Origin: Methylocystis sp. MJC1
GTDB taxonomy: Bacteria; Pseudomonadota; Alphaproteobacteria; Rhizobiales; Beijerinckiaceae
Direction: 5' to 3'
DNA length: 64,000 nucleotides
Assembly: GCF_026427715.1 (NCBI RefSeq)
Contig: NZ_CP107558.1
Span: forward strand, 781,001 to 845,000
Both the position numbers and the translations under genes were made by a program. Positions 1 through 15,454 of this stretch are shown piece after piece. Numbering within the stretch: the first letter of the stretch is position 1; every line of letters begins with the position of its first letter. The notes beneath the pieces were generated by a model. It was not told the origin of the DNA, made no database searches, and was given only the letters and a program-made list of their open reading frames with translations.

Positions 1-2298
<2,298 letters not shown>

Positions 2299-2305
2299 CT
2301 ACTGT

Positions 2306-2388
2306 CGTCATTGCGAGGAGCGGTGCGACGAAGCAATCCAGAGCCGTGTTGGCCGCTCTGGATTGCTTCGCTTCGCTCGCAATGACGG
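2306..2388. repeat. Family A palindromic repeat, full copy, between rpoB and rpoC
   Basis: Inverted repeat whose outer arms read CGTCATTGCGAG and CTCGCAATGACG, and inner arms GAAGCAATCCAG and CTGGATTGCTTC. Other full copies lie near 8456, 12917, 43200 and 45572, with miniature copies at 19326 and 58352. It would fold into a long hairpin in the rpoBC transcript. Confidence 0.9.
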
Positions 2389-2404
2389 GTGAGAGTCGCA
2401 CGGA

Positions 2405-6547
<4,143 letters not shown>

Positions 6548-6572
6548 GTCGCTTTTCGAGCCTCTTGTGATG

Positions 6573-6646
6573 GAAAGCGAATAGCGAATAGCGAGTTGCG
6601 AATAGACCTATTCGCGCTTCGCCATTCGCTATTCGCCTCGCTTTCG
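6573..6646. repeat. Inverted repeat built from GCGAATAGCG units (rplL-rpoB gap)
   Basis: The left half has tandem GCGAATAGCGAATAGCGA and the right half has the complement (CGCCATTCGCTATTCGCC), giving a hairpin of about 70 bp just upstream of rpoB. This repeat type differs in sequence from the CATTGCGAG family elsewhere in the window. No coding role seen. Confidence 0.75.
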
Positions 6647-6657
6647 TACCTTCGTCC

Positions 6658-6687
6658 AAAACCCTCTCCCGCCGGAGCGGGAGAGGG
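6658..6687 (-). terminator. Attenuator-like hairpin between rplL and rpoB
   Basis: A perfect 11-bp stem (CCCTCTCCCGC / GCGGGAGAGGG) with a 4-nt loop starts 17 nt after the rplL stop. In the direction of transcription it is followed by TTTT. Partial termination between rplL and rpoB is well known in enterobacteria; that this hairpin does the same is inference. Confidence 0.6.
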
Positions 6688-6703
6688 GAAACAGTTAACG
6701 AGC

Positions 6704-7078
6704 TTACTTGAGCTCGACCTTGGCGCCGACCTTCTCGAGGGTCGCCTTGATCTTCTCGGCCTCTTCCTTCGAAGCGCCTTCCTTGACGGGCTTCGGAGCG
6801 CCTTCGACGAGATCCTTGGCTTCCTTCAGGCCGAGGCCGGTGATCGCGCGGACCTCCTTGATGACCTCGATCTTCTTGTCGCCGGCCGAAGCCAGGATCA
6901 CGTTGAACTCGGTCTTCTCTTCAGCGGCCGGAGCGGCGGCGCCGGCCGGAGCAGCGGCGACGGCGACGGCGGCGGCGGCGGAGACGCCCCACTTCTCTTC
7001 GAGCAGCTTGGCGAGCTCAGCCGCCTCGAGGACGGTGAGAGCCGAGAGGTCTTCGACGATCTTTTCGAGATTAGCCAT
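6704..7078 (-). CDS. rplL: Large ribosomal subunit protein bL12 (L7/L12)
   Basis: Stalk protein of the 50S subunit that recruits translation factors; 124 aa. The N-terminal dimerisation helix ([20 protein letters not shown]), a flexible Ala/Pro-rich hinge at about residues 37-55, and the factor-binding C-terminal domain with [16 protein letters not shown] are all present. It sits 45 bp downstream of rplJ, as expected for the L10-L12 pair, and upstream of rpoB. Confidence 0.98.
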   Translation of the reverse strand: MANLEKIVEDLSALTVLEAAELAKLLEEKWGVSAAAAVAVAAAPAGAAAPAAEEKTEFNVILASAGDKKIEVIKEVRAITGLGLKEAKDLVEGAPKPVKEGASKEEAEKIKATLEKVGAKVELK

Positions 7079-7123
7079 TTGTAGCGTCCTTTGAATTTGG
7101 TTCGATTTGGTTCTGCGAGCCTC

Positions 7124-7639
7124 TTAGGCCGCGTCCTTCTTGGCGTAGGCTCCGAACACGCGCGCGAGCTTGGCGGCTGGCGCGGTCGAGAGCTGGGCGA
7201 TCTTGGTCGCGGGCGCATTGATGAGGCCCACGAGCTTGGCGCGCAGCTCGTCGAGAGACGGCAGGGTCGCAAGCGACTTGACGCCGTCCGTATTCAGCAG
7301 CGTGGCGCCCATGGCGCCGCCCAAAATCACGAATTTGTCGTGATCCTTGGCGAATGCCACGGCGACCTTCGGCGCCGCCACCGGATCGTCCGAATAGGCG
7401 ATCAGGGTCGGCCCCTTGAGCAAGGGGCTGATGTCGGCGACGCTCGTGCCATCCAGAGCGATCTTGGCGAGGCGGTTCTTGGCGACCTGAACGGTTGCGC
7501 CCGCTTCGCGAGCCTGCTTGCGCAGCCTCTGCATCTGGGCGACGGTCAAGCCGGAGTAGTGCGCAACGACAACTGCGCCGGCCTTCGAAAAGACCTGCTG
7601 CAGCTCCGCTACGGCTTCTTTTTTCTCCGCTCTATCCAC
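7124..7639 (-). CDS. rplJ: Large ribosomal subunit protein uL10
   Basis: L10 anchors the L12 dimers to the 50S subunit; 171 aa, normal length. It begins [17 protein letters not shown] and contains the conserved [14 protein letters not shown] and VAKNRLAK segments; the C-terminal helix that binds L12 is present. It is the first gene of the operon in this window. No rplK/rplA genes precede it: the upstream neighbour is a small secreted-protein gene and pheT. A long leader and a good promoter precede it, consistent with L10 autoregulation. Confidence 0.98.
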   Translation of the reverse strand: MDRAEKKEAVAELQQVFSKAGAVVVAHYSGLTVAQMQRLRKQAREAGATVQVAKNRLAKIALDGTSVADISPLLKGPTLIAYSDDPVAAPKVAVAFAKDHDKFVILGGAMGATLLNTDGVKSLATLPSLDELRAKLVGLINAPATKIAQLSTAPAAKLARVFGAYAKKDAA

Positions 7640-8080
7640 GGTTGCTCTCTTCTAACAGGCGGGAAACCCCGCCAGTTGCGACATGCCGCCCGCGGGAAAG
7701 CAGGCGGCGCCGTAGATCCTGTCCCCGAAACGAAGCGCCAGCTGGCGAACCGCTCCGGTTGAAGGGGCGCGAACCAAATTCGAAGGACGGTGACGTTTCC
7801 GCCAGCGGCCAAAAAATTCCGGTTTCCCCGTCTGTGCAGGCCGCCTTCGGACGACAGATTGCTCTGAGGCCCTCCGGGCGATTGAGCCGCTTGGAGCTGT
7901 GGACAACTCCGCGCCGGCGCCGGCAGTCTCGGACAGGACATGGCCGGACAGGACGCGAGGCTACAGCCCCGGGTCCGCCGGCCTATCCACCGTCTTTCCC
8001 TGCATGCCATTGACAAAGCCGAGGTTCGGACGGAAGCTTCAAAACTGAAATCGGGGCCGATTGCGTGTCTAGCCCCGGAA
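7640..8080 (-). promoter_or_regulatory. Long 5' leader of the rplJ operon
   Basis: About 440 nt separate the proposed start of transcription from the rplJ start codon. In other bacteria the L10(L12)4 complex binds such a leader to repress translation. I cannot predict the fold here. The overlapping open frames on both strands have no recognisable protein features, so I see no gene in this stretch. Confidence 0.5.
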
Positions 8081-8085
8081 CGGCC

Positions 8086-8114
8086 TATTTAATGGGGCCG
8101 CGCGCGTTTGCCAA
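8086..8114 (-). promoter_or_regulatory. Sigma-70-type promoter for rplJ-rplL-rpoB-rpoC
   Basis: On the minus strand TTGGCA (8114-8109) and TAAATA (8091-8086) are separated by exactly 17 bp. They point towards rplJ and lie between it and the upstream small gene. The fit to the consensus and the position support a dedicated promoter for the L10/RNA polymerase operon. Confidence 0.6.
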
Positions 8115-8150
8115 GAGATAAATTTGGGGTTGTCCGGGCGGATGATGTGA

Positions 8151-8567
8151 TTACCGCCGCCCAGGCGCGAACTCCATGCGTATGCGCCCCGAGCGGGCGC
8201 GGAACATATTCCCGCCGTACCCCATTGCTCGGTTGGAGGCGCTGGCTTTCGCCGCGTGGCTCCTGCCAAGGGTTCCCTTTTCGCCTTCGGCCGCAATCCC
8301 TGGATAGCTCGCGCCATGTTGGCCCCGCATCGGCCCGAAAGAGGCGAGGCAGAGATTATAGGCGTTGGCGTCCTTGATCGCCTCGCAGTCGTCTATCTTG
8401 CGCGGACCGGCGAGGGCGGGAGACGCCAGGAAAAGGGCGAGGATAGCCAAGAGAACGTCGTTGCGAGCGAAGCGAAGCAATCCAGGGGTGGCGCGCCGGC
8501 TCTGGATTGCTTCGTCGCTGCGCGCCTCGCAATGACGGCGGGGATCTTCGTGCTCGCTGGACCTCAC
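8151..8567 (-). CDS. Small secreted protein of unknown function, 5' end overrun by a palindromic repeat
   Basis: From the apparent GTG start, which overlaps the pheT stop codon (GTGA), this frame encodes 138 aa. Residues 11-37 are translated family A repeat. Then comes a hydrophobic export signal ([16 protein letters not shown]), followed by a short domain with [20 protein letters not shown] and an Arg-rich end [11 protein letters not shown], which resembles small conserved hypothetical proteins of Hyphomicrobiales. The native start was probably near the TTG at 8450. The repeat therefore seems to have replaced the original start region while keeping the frame open, and whether the fused form is made and exported is unknown. 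Function not recognised. Confidence 0.55.
   Translation of the reverse strand: MRSSEHEDPRRHCEARSDEAIQSRRATPGLLRFARNDVLLAILALFLASPALAGPRKIDDCEAIKDANAYNLCLASFGPMRGQHGASYPGIAAEGEKGTLGRSHAAKASASNRAMGYGGNMFRARSGRIRMEFAPGRR
8456..8538. repeat. Family A palindromic repeat, full copy, inside the 5' end of a coding frame
   Basis: Outer arms CGTTGCGAGCGAAGCG / CGCCTCGCAATGACGG and inner arms AGCAATCCAG / CTGGATTGCT, the same family as at 2306. It lies between the pheT stop and the signal-peptide code of the downstream small gene. Confidence 0.9.
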
Positions 8568-10975
8568 CGCAGCGTCGCCCCAGTCTTCTTGCTCGCCTCG
8601 GCGACGATCTTCTGCGCGACGGCCTCGATCTCGGCGTCGGTCAGCGTCTTTTCGCGCGGCTGGAGCGTTACGGCGACGCCGACGGACTTCTTGCCCTCGG
8701 GCACGCCGACGCCCTCATAGACGTCGAAGACGCTGACATCCGTGATGAGCGTTTTGTCTGAGCCCGCCACAGCCTTGACGAGATTGCCCGCCGGCGCCGA
8801 GCGGTCGACGATGAAGGCGAAGTCGCGCGAGAGCGGCTGAAGATCGGAGAGGTCGAGCTTCGGCTTGATCTTGGTCGGCTTTGCCTTGGGGGCCGGCAGC
8901 ACGTCGAGAATGATCTCGAACGCTGCGATCGGTCCCTCGACGTCGAGCGCCTTCAGCGCGCGCGGATGCAATTCGCCGAAATAGCCGACGACGGCCTTGG
9001 GGCCGAATTGCAGCGTCGCAGAACGGCCCGGATGGAACCAGGCTGGCCCGCCGGGGACGACCTGCAGGCCGCCGGTCGCCACGCCAAGCGCGCCCAGGAG
9101 CGCCATTACATCGGCTTTGGCGTCGAAGGCGCCGGCGCGCTGCGCGGGTGCGGACCAGTGCCGGCCGGCACCAGCAAGACCGCGGCGAATGCCGGCGGCG
9201 GCGAGGCGTTGGCCCTTCTCCGAGGGGTCGATGAAGATTTGGCCGACCTCGAAGAGGTCCTGGTCGCCCAGCCCGCGCGCGGCGTTGCGATGGGCGGCGG
9301 CGACGAGCCCCGGCAGCAGGCTCGGGCGCATGTCGGAAAGATCGGCCGCGATCGGATTGGCCAGCGCCAGACCCGGCGTCCCGCCGCCGAAAACTTCCGC
9401 TTGCTCCTTGGAGACGAAGGACCAGGTGACGGCCTCGACGAGCCCCTGCGAGGCCAGCGCACGGCGGGCGTTGCGGGCGCGTTTCTGCATCAGCGTCAGC
9501 ACGGCGGCCGCGACGCCCTCTGCGCGCGGCAGTGGCGTCGAAGGCACATTATCGACGCCATAGATGCGGACGATCTCCTCGACGATATCCGCCTTGCCCT
9601 CGATGTCCGGCCGCCACGTCGGCGCGGTGATATTGGCGCGCTCCGTTCCGGTCTTTTCGACGGTGAAGCCCAGGCGCTCGAGAATGGCGGTCGCCTCCGC
9701 TTGCGTCACGTCGACGCCCGCGAGGCGCTGCGTCTCGCTCCAGGGGAAATCCACGACGCGCGCGTTGCGTGGGACCGCGCCGGCGATAACGAGCTGAGAA
9801 GCCTCGCCGCCGCAAAGCTGCAAGACGAGCTGCGTCGCGAGCTCTATTCCCGGGAGAGCGAAGTCGGCGTCCACGCCGCGCTCGAAACGGTAGCGCGCGT
9901 CGGTGACGATGCCGAGCTTGCGGCCTGTGTGGGCGATGTTCTGCGGGTCCCACAGCGCCGACTCGATCAGCACGTCGGTCGTGTCGGCGCTGCAGCCGGA
10001 AACCTCACCGCCCATGACGCCAGCGATGGATTCGACGCCATTGTCGTCCGCGATGACCACCATGGTCTCGTCGAGCGCATGCGTCTTGCCGTCGAGCGCG
10101 AGCAGCGTCTCACCGGCGCGCGCGCGCCGTACGGCAAGATTGCCCTTCACCTTATTGGCGTCGAAGACATGCAGCGGGCGAGCGCGGTCGAAGGTGAGAA
10201 AATTGGTGATGTCGACGAGCGCATTGATGGGACGCAGGCCAATCTCGCGCAGACGCTTTTGCAGCCACGACGGACTTGGGCCGTTCTTGACGCCCTTCAC
10301 CAGGCGCAGGCCGAAGAAGGGCGCGAGATGTCTGTCGTCTTCCGTGAAATCGAGCGTCACTCCGACGGGGCAGGGGAACTTGCCCTCGACAGGGAGAATG
10401 TCCTTCTCCTTCAGCACGCCGAGCCCCGCCGCCGCGAGGTCTCGTGCGACGCCATAGACGCCGGCGGCGTCGGGACGATTGGGCGTGAGGTTAATCTCTA
10501 TGACCGGATCGTCGAGCCCCGCCCATTGCGCGTAGATGGCTCCGACCGGGGCGTCCTCGGGCAGCTCGATGATGCCTTCGCTTTCCGTCGCAAGGTCGAG
10601 CTCCTCGAAGGAGCACATCATGCCGAGCGACTCGACCCCGCGAATGACGCCCTTGCCCAGCGTGATCTTTTTGCCTGGAATATATGTGCCCGGGGCCGAG
10701 AAGACCGTCTTGAGGCCGGCGCGCGCATTGGGCGCGCCGCAGACGACCTGCACCAGATCGCCAGCGCCTGTATCGACCTTGCAGACGCGAAGCCGGTCGG
10801 CGTTCGGGTGCTGCTCCTCCTCGGCGATTTGCGCGATGGTGAAGGCTTTCAGCTGCGCGGCGGGATCGTGCACATGCTCGACTTCGAGGCCGATGCGCGT
10901 GAGCGTCTCGACGATCTCGGCGAGCGTGGCGGAAGTGTCGAGATGCTCTTTGAGCCAGGAGAGGGTCAGTTTCAT
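8564..10975 (-). CDS. pheT: Phenylalanine-tRNA ligase beta subunit
   Basis: Beta subunit of the alpha2-beta2 phenylalanyl-tRNA synthetase, 803 aa, normal length. It begins [20 protein letters not shown]. The N-terminal tRNA-binding OB domain ([15 protein letters not shown] at about 57-71), the B3/B4 editing region, the B5 domain and the C-terminal anticodon-binding FDX-ACB domain (starting near [12 protein letters not shown]) appear in order. Its start overlaps the stop of the HEPN-like gene by 4 bp (ATGA), so the two are translationally coupled. It belongs to the pheS-x-y-pheT operon. Confidence 0.98.
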   Translation of the reverse strand: MKLTLSWLKEHLDTSATLAEIVETLTRIGLEVEHVHDPAAQLKAFTIAQIAEEEQHPNADRLRVCKVDTGAGDLVQVVCGAPNARAGLKTVFSAPGTYIPGKKITLGKGVIRGVESLGMMCSFEELDLATESEGIIELPEDAPVGAIYAQWAGLDDPVIEINLTPNRPDAAGVYGVARDLAAAGLGVLKEKDILPVEGKFPCPVGVTLDFTEDDRHLAPFFGLRLVKGVKNGPSPSWLQKRLREIGLRPINALVDITNFLTFDRARPLHVFDANKVKGNLAVRRARAGETLLALDGKTHALDETMVVIADDNGVESIAGVMGGEVSGCSADTTDVLIESALWDPQNIAHTGRKLGIVTDARYRFERGVDADFALPGIELATQLVLQLCGGEASQLVIAGAVPRNARVVDFPWSETQRLAGVDVTQAEATAILERLGFTVEKTGTERANITAPTWRPDIEGKADIVEEIVRIYGVDNVPSTPLPRAEGVAAAVLTLMQKRARNARRALASQGLVEAVTWSFVSKEQAEVFGGGTPGLALANPIAADLSDMRPSLLPGLVAAAHRNAARGLGDQDLFEVGQIFIDPSEKGQRLAAAGIRRGLAGAGRHWSAPAQRAGAFDAKADVMALLGALGVATGGLQVVPGGPAWFHPGRSATLQFGPKAVVGYFGELHPRALKALDVEGPIAAFEIILDVLPAPKAKPTKIKPKLDLSDLQPLSRDFAFIVDRSAPAGNLVKAVAGSDKTLITDVSVFDVYEGVGVPEGKKSVGVAVTLQPREKTLTDAEIEAVAQKIVAEASKKTGATLR

Positions 10976-11466
10976 TGTGCCAAATTCCGGTTTTGCGTTC
11001 TGCTGGCCCGCCTAGGCTTGCTGATCAGATTGACCGAGAGCAATCGCTTGGTTGCTTCGTCGAGGGTGCGAATCTTTTCTACAGCGTCTCTGGCGCCTGC
11101 AACCAATCTACGCACTTCATCTCTGGAATGGCCGGACCATTCTGGGTCGTAATCGGCGCTCTCGCGCGCCTCTTGAAGTTCGAGTATCACGGGGCTGAGA
11201 TGCTTGACGATTGATCCGAAGGCTTTCTCGTCACGCGCCTGCTGAAAGACTCGGCGCACGGCTTCATGGTCGAGAGCTCGATGTATGACGCGGGACGCCT
11301 GCCAATCGATACGAGTTCCAATAAGCGTATCTGCGCACATCCATGCGAGCGTATTGAAGACCGCGTAATATGCCGACGACATAGCGCGCCGTAGGCTGGC
11401 TTGTCGTGGCTTTCCTTTGTCTCTTCCCGCGAGTTCTTCCGCAATGTCGAGGAGGTCGTCGATCAT
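10972..11466 (-). CDS. HEPN-like (UPF0332-type) protein inserted between pheS and pheT
   Basis: A 164-aa mostly helical protein. The segment [18 protein letters not shown] (about 26-43) matches the first helices of HEPN/UPF0332 proteins, and ESADYDPEW resembles the family's C-terminal conserved stretch. The catalytic R-x4-H RNase motif of classical HEPN toxins is not evident, so it may be a non-nucleolytic HEPN. It overlaps the small gene before it by 1 bp and pheT after it by 4 bp, so it is embedded in the pheST operon. Its codon use looks a little less GC-rich than its neighbours. A toxin/antitoxin-like or regulatory role is inference. Confidence 0.6.
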   Translation of the reverse strand: MIDDLLDIAEELAGRDKGKPRQASLRRAMSSAYYAVFNTLAWMCADTLIGTRIDWQASRVIHRALDHEAVRRVFQQARDEKAFGSIVKHLSPVILELQEARESADYDPEWSGHSRDEVRRLVAGARDAVEKIRTLDEATKRLLSVNLISKPRRASRTQNRNLAQ

Positions 11467-11780
11467 CAGTGAGAACGCGTCGAATGTGGCTCGAATGATT
11501 CGTCTTCCACAGAGACGTCCTCGGGATGCGTGAATTTCATGTAAGGGAAGCGAGAATCCCTGATTGCCAATAGCGCATCGCTCACGGCAACTCTTGCGTC
11601 GATTGACTTATCCGTCGACAGCGGCTGGTCGCTTCGCTTCATAACGACTTCCAGGAACAAAGCTTCTTCGTCAGCGTGATTGAGCTCCTCGCGAATCACC
11701 ACATGGTCTATCGCAGAGGGGCCGAGCGTTTGAATGAGAGCCCGTTCGATTGCGCATCTCGTCGAGGCTGAGACAGTCAT
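11466..11780 (-). CDS. Small protein of unknown function, partner of the HEPN-like gene
   Basis: 104 aa, acidic C-terminal half (HPEDVSVEDESFEP), no membrane segment and no domain that I recognise. It starts 19 bp after the pheS stop and its own stop overlaps the start of the HEPN-like gene. The tight coupling suggests the two products work together, and small partners next to HEPN proteins are often antitoxins or nucleotidyltransferases. No nucleotidyltransferase G-S...D-x-D motif is visible here, so the antitoxin idea is only a guess from position. Confidence 0.55.
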   Translation of the reverse strand: MTVSASTRCAIERALIQTLGPSAIDHVVIREELNHADEEALFLEVVMKRSDQPLSTDKSIDARVAVSDALLAIRDSRFPYMKFTHPEDVSVEDESFEPHSTRSH

Positions 11781-11799
11781 TCGACTTTTCCTCTTCTGC

Positions 11800-12879
11800 T
11801 CAACCGCTCAACCCGCCCGCGAGCGTCGGGAAGTCCAGTGGCCTGAACCCATAATGCTCCAGCCAGCGGGTGTCGGCGTCGAAGAAGGCGCGCAGGTCCG
11901 ACATGCCGTATTTCAGCATGGCCAGGCGGTCGATGCCCACGCCGAAGGCGAAGCCCTGGTATACGTCCGGGTCGTGCCCGCAGTTGCGCAGCACATTGGG
12001 ATGCACCATGCCGCAGCCCAGAATCTCCATCCAATCCTCGCCCTCGCCGAAGCGGATTTCGCCGCCCTGGCGCCGGCACTGCACGTCGACCTCCATCGAG
12101 GGCTCGGTGAAGGGAAAGAAGGAGGGGCGGAAACGCAGCTTCACGCCCTTCACCTCGAAGAAGCTCTTGAGGAACTCCTCCAGCACCCATTTGAGGTGCC
12201 CCAGATGCGTCGATTGGTCGATGACCAGCCCCTCGACCTGATGGAACATGGGCGTATGGGTCTGGTCGAAATCGCAGCGATAGACGCGCCCCGGGCAGAT
12301 GACGCGGATCGGCGGCTTTTGGGAGAGCATGGTGCGCACCTGCACCGGGCTCGTATGGGTGCGCAGCAGCTTTTTCTCGCCCGCCTCCGGAGAGAGGAAG
12401 AACGTGTCCTGCATCTCGCGGGCGGGATGGCCCTCGGGGAAGTTCAGCCTGGTGAAATTATAGTCGTCGCTTTCGATATCCGGCCCCTCGGCCACCGCGA
12501 AGCCCATATCCGCGAAAATGACCGAAAGCTCGTCCATCACCTGAGAAATCGGATGGATGCGACCGCGCTCCAGCGGGCTCCGCGCCGCGGGGAGCGTCAC
12601 GTCGAGCGTTTCGGCCTTGAGCCGCGCCTCCAGCGCCGCCTCGGCGAGCGCGGCGCGGCGGGCGGCGAGCGCCTCGGTCGCCTTGTCCTTCAGCGCATTG
12701 ATCTTGGCGCCTTCGGTCTTGCGCTCCTCGGGCGACATTTTGCCGAGCGTCGACAGCAGCGCCGAAATCGCCCCCTTCTTGCCGAGCGCGGCGAGACGCA
12801 CGGCCTCGAGCGCCGGCTCGTCAGCGGCCTCGGCGATCTGGCGGAGCGTGTCTTCTTCGAGTTTCACGATGTCGGTCAT
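11800..12879 (-). CDS. pheS: Phenylalanine-tRNA ligase alpha subunit
   Basis: Catalytic alpha subunit, 359 aa. The N-terminal coiled coil that grips the tRNA is followed by the class II core, with [10 protein letters not shown] and the motif 3 stretch [27 protein letters not shown] is the characteristic active-site loop. It begins [20 protein letters not shown]. It is the first gene of the operon, followed by two small genes and then pheT, whereas in most bacteria pheS and pheT are adjacent. Confidence 0.98.
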   Translation of the reverse strand: MTDIVKLEEDTLRQIAEAADEPALEAVRLAALGKKGAISALLSTLGKMSPEERKTEGAKINALKDKATEALAARRAALAEAALEARLKAETLDVTLPAARSPLERGRIHPISQVMDELSVIFADMGFAVAEGPDIESDDYNFTRLNFPEGHPAREMQDTFFLSPEAGEKKLLRTHTSPVQVRTMLSQKPPIRVICPGRVYRCDFDQTHTPMFHQVEGLVIDQSTHLGHLKWVLEEFLKSFFEVKGVKLRFRPSFFPFTEPSMEVDVQCRRQGGEIRFGEGEDWMEILGCGMVHPNVLRNCGHDPDVYQGFAFGVGIDRLAMLKYGMSDLRAFFDADTRWLEHYGFRPLDFPTLAGGLSG

Positions 12880-12916
12880 GTCGGCGCGTCTGTTTGCGGA
12901 ATAGGCGGTAAGCGCC

Positions 12917-12999
12917 CGTCATTGCGAGCGAAGCGAAGCAATCCAGGGCGGCGATGGCGACCCCTGGCTTGCTTGGCGGCTTTCCCCTCGCAATGACGG
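12917..12999. repeat. Family A palindromic repeat, full copy, upstream of pheS
   Basis: Arms CGTCATTGCGAGCG / CCTCGCAATGACGG with inner AGCAATCCAGG / CCTGGCTTGCT; the right inner arm has diverged slightly. It fills part of the 307-bp gap between the phosphate acyltransferase gene and pheS, where I see no gene. Confidence 0.88.
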
Positions 13000-13073
13000 C
13001 GGAAGCCAGAGCCTGCCCCGCTGCCTGAAAGATTTCACAGGCCTTCTGCCACGCGCGGGGGCTTCTGTCGAGG

Positions 13074-13190
13074 CTAGAGCGCATTCCGCAAAAGTTGACA
13101 GACTTTTGCGAAAAGAATGCGCTCCAGCTTTTTGAATCTGCGCGCTTTCTAATCGCTCGCATGATTCCATGCGAGCGGAAAGCGCGCTAG
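13074..13190. repeat. Family C composite palindrome (GCGCATTCC...GAATGCGC) at the end of the acyltransferase gene
   Basis: Two nested hairpins: GAGCGCATTCCGCAAAAGT against ACTTTTGCGAAAAGAATGCGCTC, then CGCTCGCATG against CATGCGAGCG inside GCGCGCTTTC / GAAAGCGCGC. Similar elements are common in Hyphomicrobiales genomes. The TAG stop of the gene at 13187 is the last part of this repeat. Confidence 0.75.
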
Positions 13191-14164
13191 GTCGTCGCCC
13201 TCGGCCGGTGGGCGAAAAGCTGGGCCAGGGCCGAGGAGGCGACGCGCGACTTCACGTCGTCGGCGCGGCTGGTCAAAACAATGGGAACACGGGCGCCCAG
13301 CACGATGCCCGCCGTGTCGGCGCCAGCCAGAAACACCAGCTGCTTGGCCAGAATATTCCCGGATTCCAGGTCGGGGGCGACGAGGATGTCCGGATCGCCC
13401 GCCACCTCGGAGACAATGTGCTTGGCATCGGCGGCGTCGCGGGAAATGGCGTTGTCGAAGGCGAGCGGGCCGTCGAGGATCGCGCCGGCGATCTGGCCGC
13501 GGTCCGCCATCTTGCACAATGCGCCGGCTTCCACGGTCGAAGGGATTTTCGGCTCGACCGTCTCGACCGCCGAGAGGATAGCGACCTTCGGGAGCGCTAT
13601 GCCGATGGCGTGGGCGAGGTCGACCGCATTGCGCACGATGTCGCGCTTGATGTCGAGCGTGGGGCCGATATTGATCGCCGCGTCGGTGACGAGCAGGAGC
13701 TTATGATAGGTCGGCGCGTCGATCACGAAGACATGGCTAATGCGCCGATCGGTGCGCAGCCCCGTGCCGTCGCGCACCACGGCCGCCATCAGCTCGTCGG
13801 TGTGCAGCGCGCCCTTCATGATGGCGTGAAGCTTGCCGCGCCGCACCAGCTCGACCGCCTGATCGGCCGCTGCGTGGCTATGCGGGGCCTCGACGATGTC
13901 GACGTCCTCGAGCGAGACGCCGGCCTCGCGCGCAGCCGCCTCCATTTTCTTGCAGGGGCCGATCAGCGTGGGCACGATCAGCCCCTTGTCACGCGCGGCC
14001 AGCGCGCCTTCGAGCGACGGCCGGTCACAGGGGTGAACCACCCCCATGCGGATCGGCGGCAGGGATTGAGCGCGCGTGACGAGCTCTTGCAGCAGCGCCC
14101 CGCGCGGCCGGGCAAAGACGGCGCTCCATGGCGGAGGGGCTTTGCCGCTGTCGCACTCGCTCAT
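13187..14164 (-). CDS. Phosphate acetyl/butyryltransferase family protein
   Basis: 325 aa, a stand-alone phosphate acyltransferase domain that would interconvert acyl-CoA and acyl-phosphate. Segments typical of the family are AIMKGALHTDELM, RRISHVFVIDAPTYHK and DGPLAFDNAISRDAA. The MaoC-type hydratase domain found in longer fused relatives is absent. No acetate or butyrate kinase gene lies nearby, so a link to an acetyl-phosphate or PHB-related pathway rests on the family alone. The start gives MSECDSGKAPP; a later internal start cannot be excluded. Confidence 0.85.
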   Translation of the reverse strand: MSECDSGKAPPPWSAVFARPRGALLQELVTRAQSLPPIRMGVVHPCDRPSLEGALAARDKGLIVPTLIGPCKKMEAAAREAGVSLEDVDIVEAPHSHAAADQAVELVRRGKLHAIMKGALHTDELMAAVVRDGTGLRTDRRISHVFVIDAPTYHKLLLVTDAAINIGPTLDIKRDIVRNAVDLAHAIGIALPKVAILSAVETVEPKIPSTVEAGALCKMADRGQIAGAILDGPLAFDNAISRDAADAKHIVSEVAGDPDILVAPDLESGNILAKQLVFLAGADTAGIVLGARVPIVLTSRADDVKSRVASSALAQLFAHRPRATT

Positions 14165-14177
14165 CTCTTTCGCCCTC

Positions 14178-14696
14178 TCAGATCGCCGGGTCGCGCGCCA
14201 GCCGCTCGGTGAAGAATTTCGCCGCCCGCGCGTAGGACTGGTCGTTGTCGCCGCGGAAGTCGAATCCTTGATGAAAGATAAGCTCGCCAGACGACACCCG
14301 CGTGATGGAGACGCCCAGGCTCAATATCAGCGTGCTCACCTTGTTGACGAGGCCGGTCATCACGAGGTCGGCCCCGGCCTCCTTACCGAGCGCTGCGGCG
14401 CAATTGCAGGTGCGAATATAGGTCTGGGCCAGGGTCCGATCGAGCGCCTCCTGCACGACTGCGCGGTCGACGATCTCATAGGTTCCCTGCGCCGCGAGCC
14501 CCGAGGCGATGGCGTTGCGCACATCCGTGAGCCGCCGCGCGTGATCGGCGCGCTGGTCGATGGGCTCGTTGGAGGTGTCGATAATCTCGAAATCGAGGAC
14601 GAGAAGACGTTTCCCGGTTTTGATCCCAGCTTGCGCCCGGGCGGCGAACGGAAGAAGCGCCGTCGCGGCGATGAGCCGCCGCCGGTCGAGCATCAT
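14178..14696 (-). CDS. Exported protein of unknown function (DUF3280/DUF2380-like)
   Basis: 172 aa with an N-terminal export signal DRRRLIAATALLPFAARAQA; the arginines before the hydrophobic stretch are compatible with Tat or Sec export. The mature part contains RLLVLDFEIIDTSNE, a repeat-like helical region and CNCAAALGKEAGADLVMTGLVNKVS, which resembles periplasmic DUF2380/DUF3280 proteins (assignment from memory, uncertain). Its start overlaps the stop of the YgjP-like gene by 4 bp, so the two are co-translated. Function unknown. Confidence 0.7.
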   Translation of the reverse strand: MMLDRRRLIAATALLPFAARAQAGIKTGKRLLVLDFEIIDTSNEPIDQRADHARRLTDVRNAIASGLAAQGTYEIVDRAVVQEALDRTLAQTYIRTCNCAAALGKEAGADLVMTGLVNKVSTLILSLGVSITRVSSGELIFHQGFDFRGDNDQSYARAAKFFTERLARDPAI

Positions 14697-15454
14697 CCTT
14701 TGGCTCCATATTTATGCAGATGCGCGCCATGCGCCGAGAGCCAAGCTTCGGCGCGATCCGTGTCGGAACAAAGGCGACGCGCGAGCGACCAGAATCGCGG
14801 CGAATGGTCGAGATGCACCAGATGCGCAACCTCATGGGCCGCGAGATAGTCGAGCACGAGAGGCGGCGCCATGATCAGCCGCCATGAAAAATTCAGCGAT
14901 CCCGTCGAGGAGCACGAACCCCATCGGCTCACCGGATCGCGCAGCCCGACGCCGCGAGGCGGCAGCTCCAGCGCCGACGTGTGCCGCGCGACGGCGTCTT
15001 CGAGGTCCCGCCGCGCCTCGCGCTTGAAGTGATCCTGCACGCGCCGGTGCACATGTTCGGCTTGGCCCGCAACGCAAATTGCGAGCTGCGTCTCGACATC
15101 GTCGCGCTCCTCCACCCACACCGTGCCGCGCCGCTCGGGCAAATGAATGATGGCGTGATCGACTCCGCGCAGCGGAATGAGAGAGCCATGCGCGAAAGGA
15201 ATCGTTGCCGGGAGCCGGTTCAATCGCGTGGCGATCCATCCGGCGTGGCGCTGGGCGAAAGCGCGCGCCTCGCGAATCGATGCGCGGCTCGGCATGGTGA
15301 GAACCGCGTCGCGCGCGGCGAATCGAACCCTTAGGGTAAAACGCCGCGCGGTGGTCGCGCGGCGCAAGGCGACGACGATGGTTTCGCCGGCGTGTTCAAG
15401 TGTAATGAGAGACGAACCCTTGCCGGAGGGGCCGTCGCGCAAAAGGCGAAGCAT
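14693..15454 (-). CDS. YgjP-like zinc metalloprotease domain protein (M48/DUF45)
   Basis: 253 aa. The zinc-binding HEVAHLVHLDHSPRFW near residue 220 gives the HExxH plus downstream His of the WLM/DUF45 superfamily, and VSRWGSCSSTGSLNFSWRL is the family's conserved block before it. No signal peptide or membrane segment is visible, so it is probably cytosolic. The N-terminal half is an Arg-rich beta region (ALRRATTARRFTLRVRF). The upstream end matches the family's usual length of about 240 aa. Substrate unknown. Confidence 0.85.
   Translation of the reverse strand: MLRLLRDGPSGKGSSLITLEHAGETIVVALRRATTARRFTLRVRFAARDAVLTMPSRASIREARAFAQRHAGWIATRLNRLPATIPFAHGSLIPLRGVDHAIIHLPERRGTVWVEERDDVETQLAICVAGQAEHVHRRVQDHFKREARRDLEDAVARHTSALELPPRGVGLRDPVSRWGSCSSTGSLNFSWRLIMAPPLVLDYLAAHEVAHLVHLDHSPRFWSLARRLCSDTDRAEAWLSAHGAHLHKYGAKG

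Noticed and set aside
7495..8016. Open frames of 84-172 codons in the rplJ leader
   Set aside because: Both strands are open because of base composition; there are no conserved domains, and a promoter and leader for rplJ explain the region better.
10972..11466. Calling the pheST-embedded HEPN-like gene an RNase toxin
   Set aside because: No R-x4-6-H catalytic motif could be seen, so nuclease activity is not supported.
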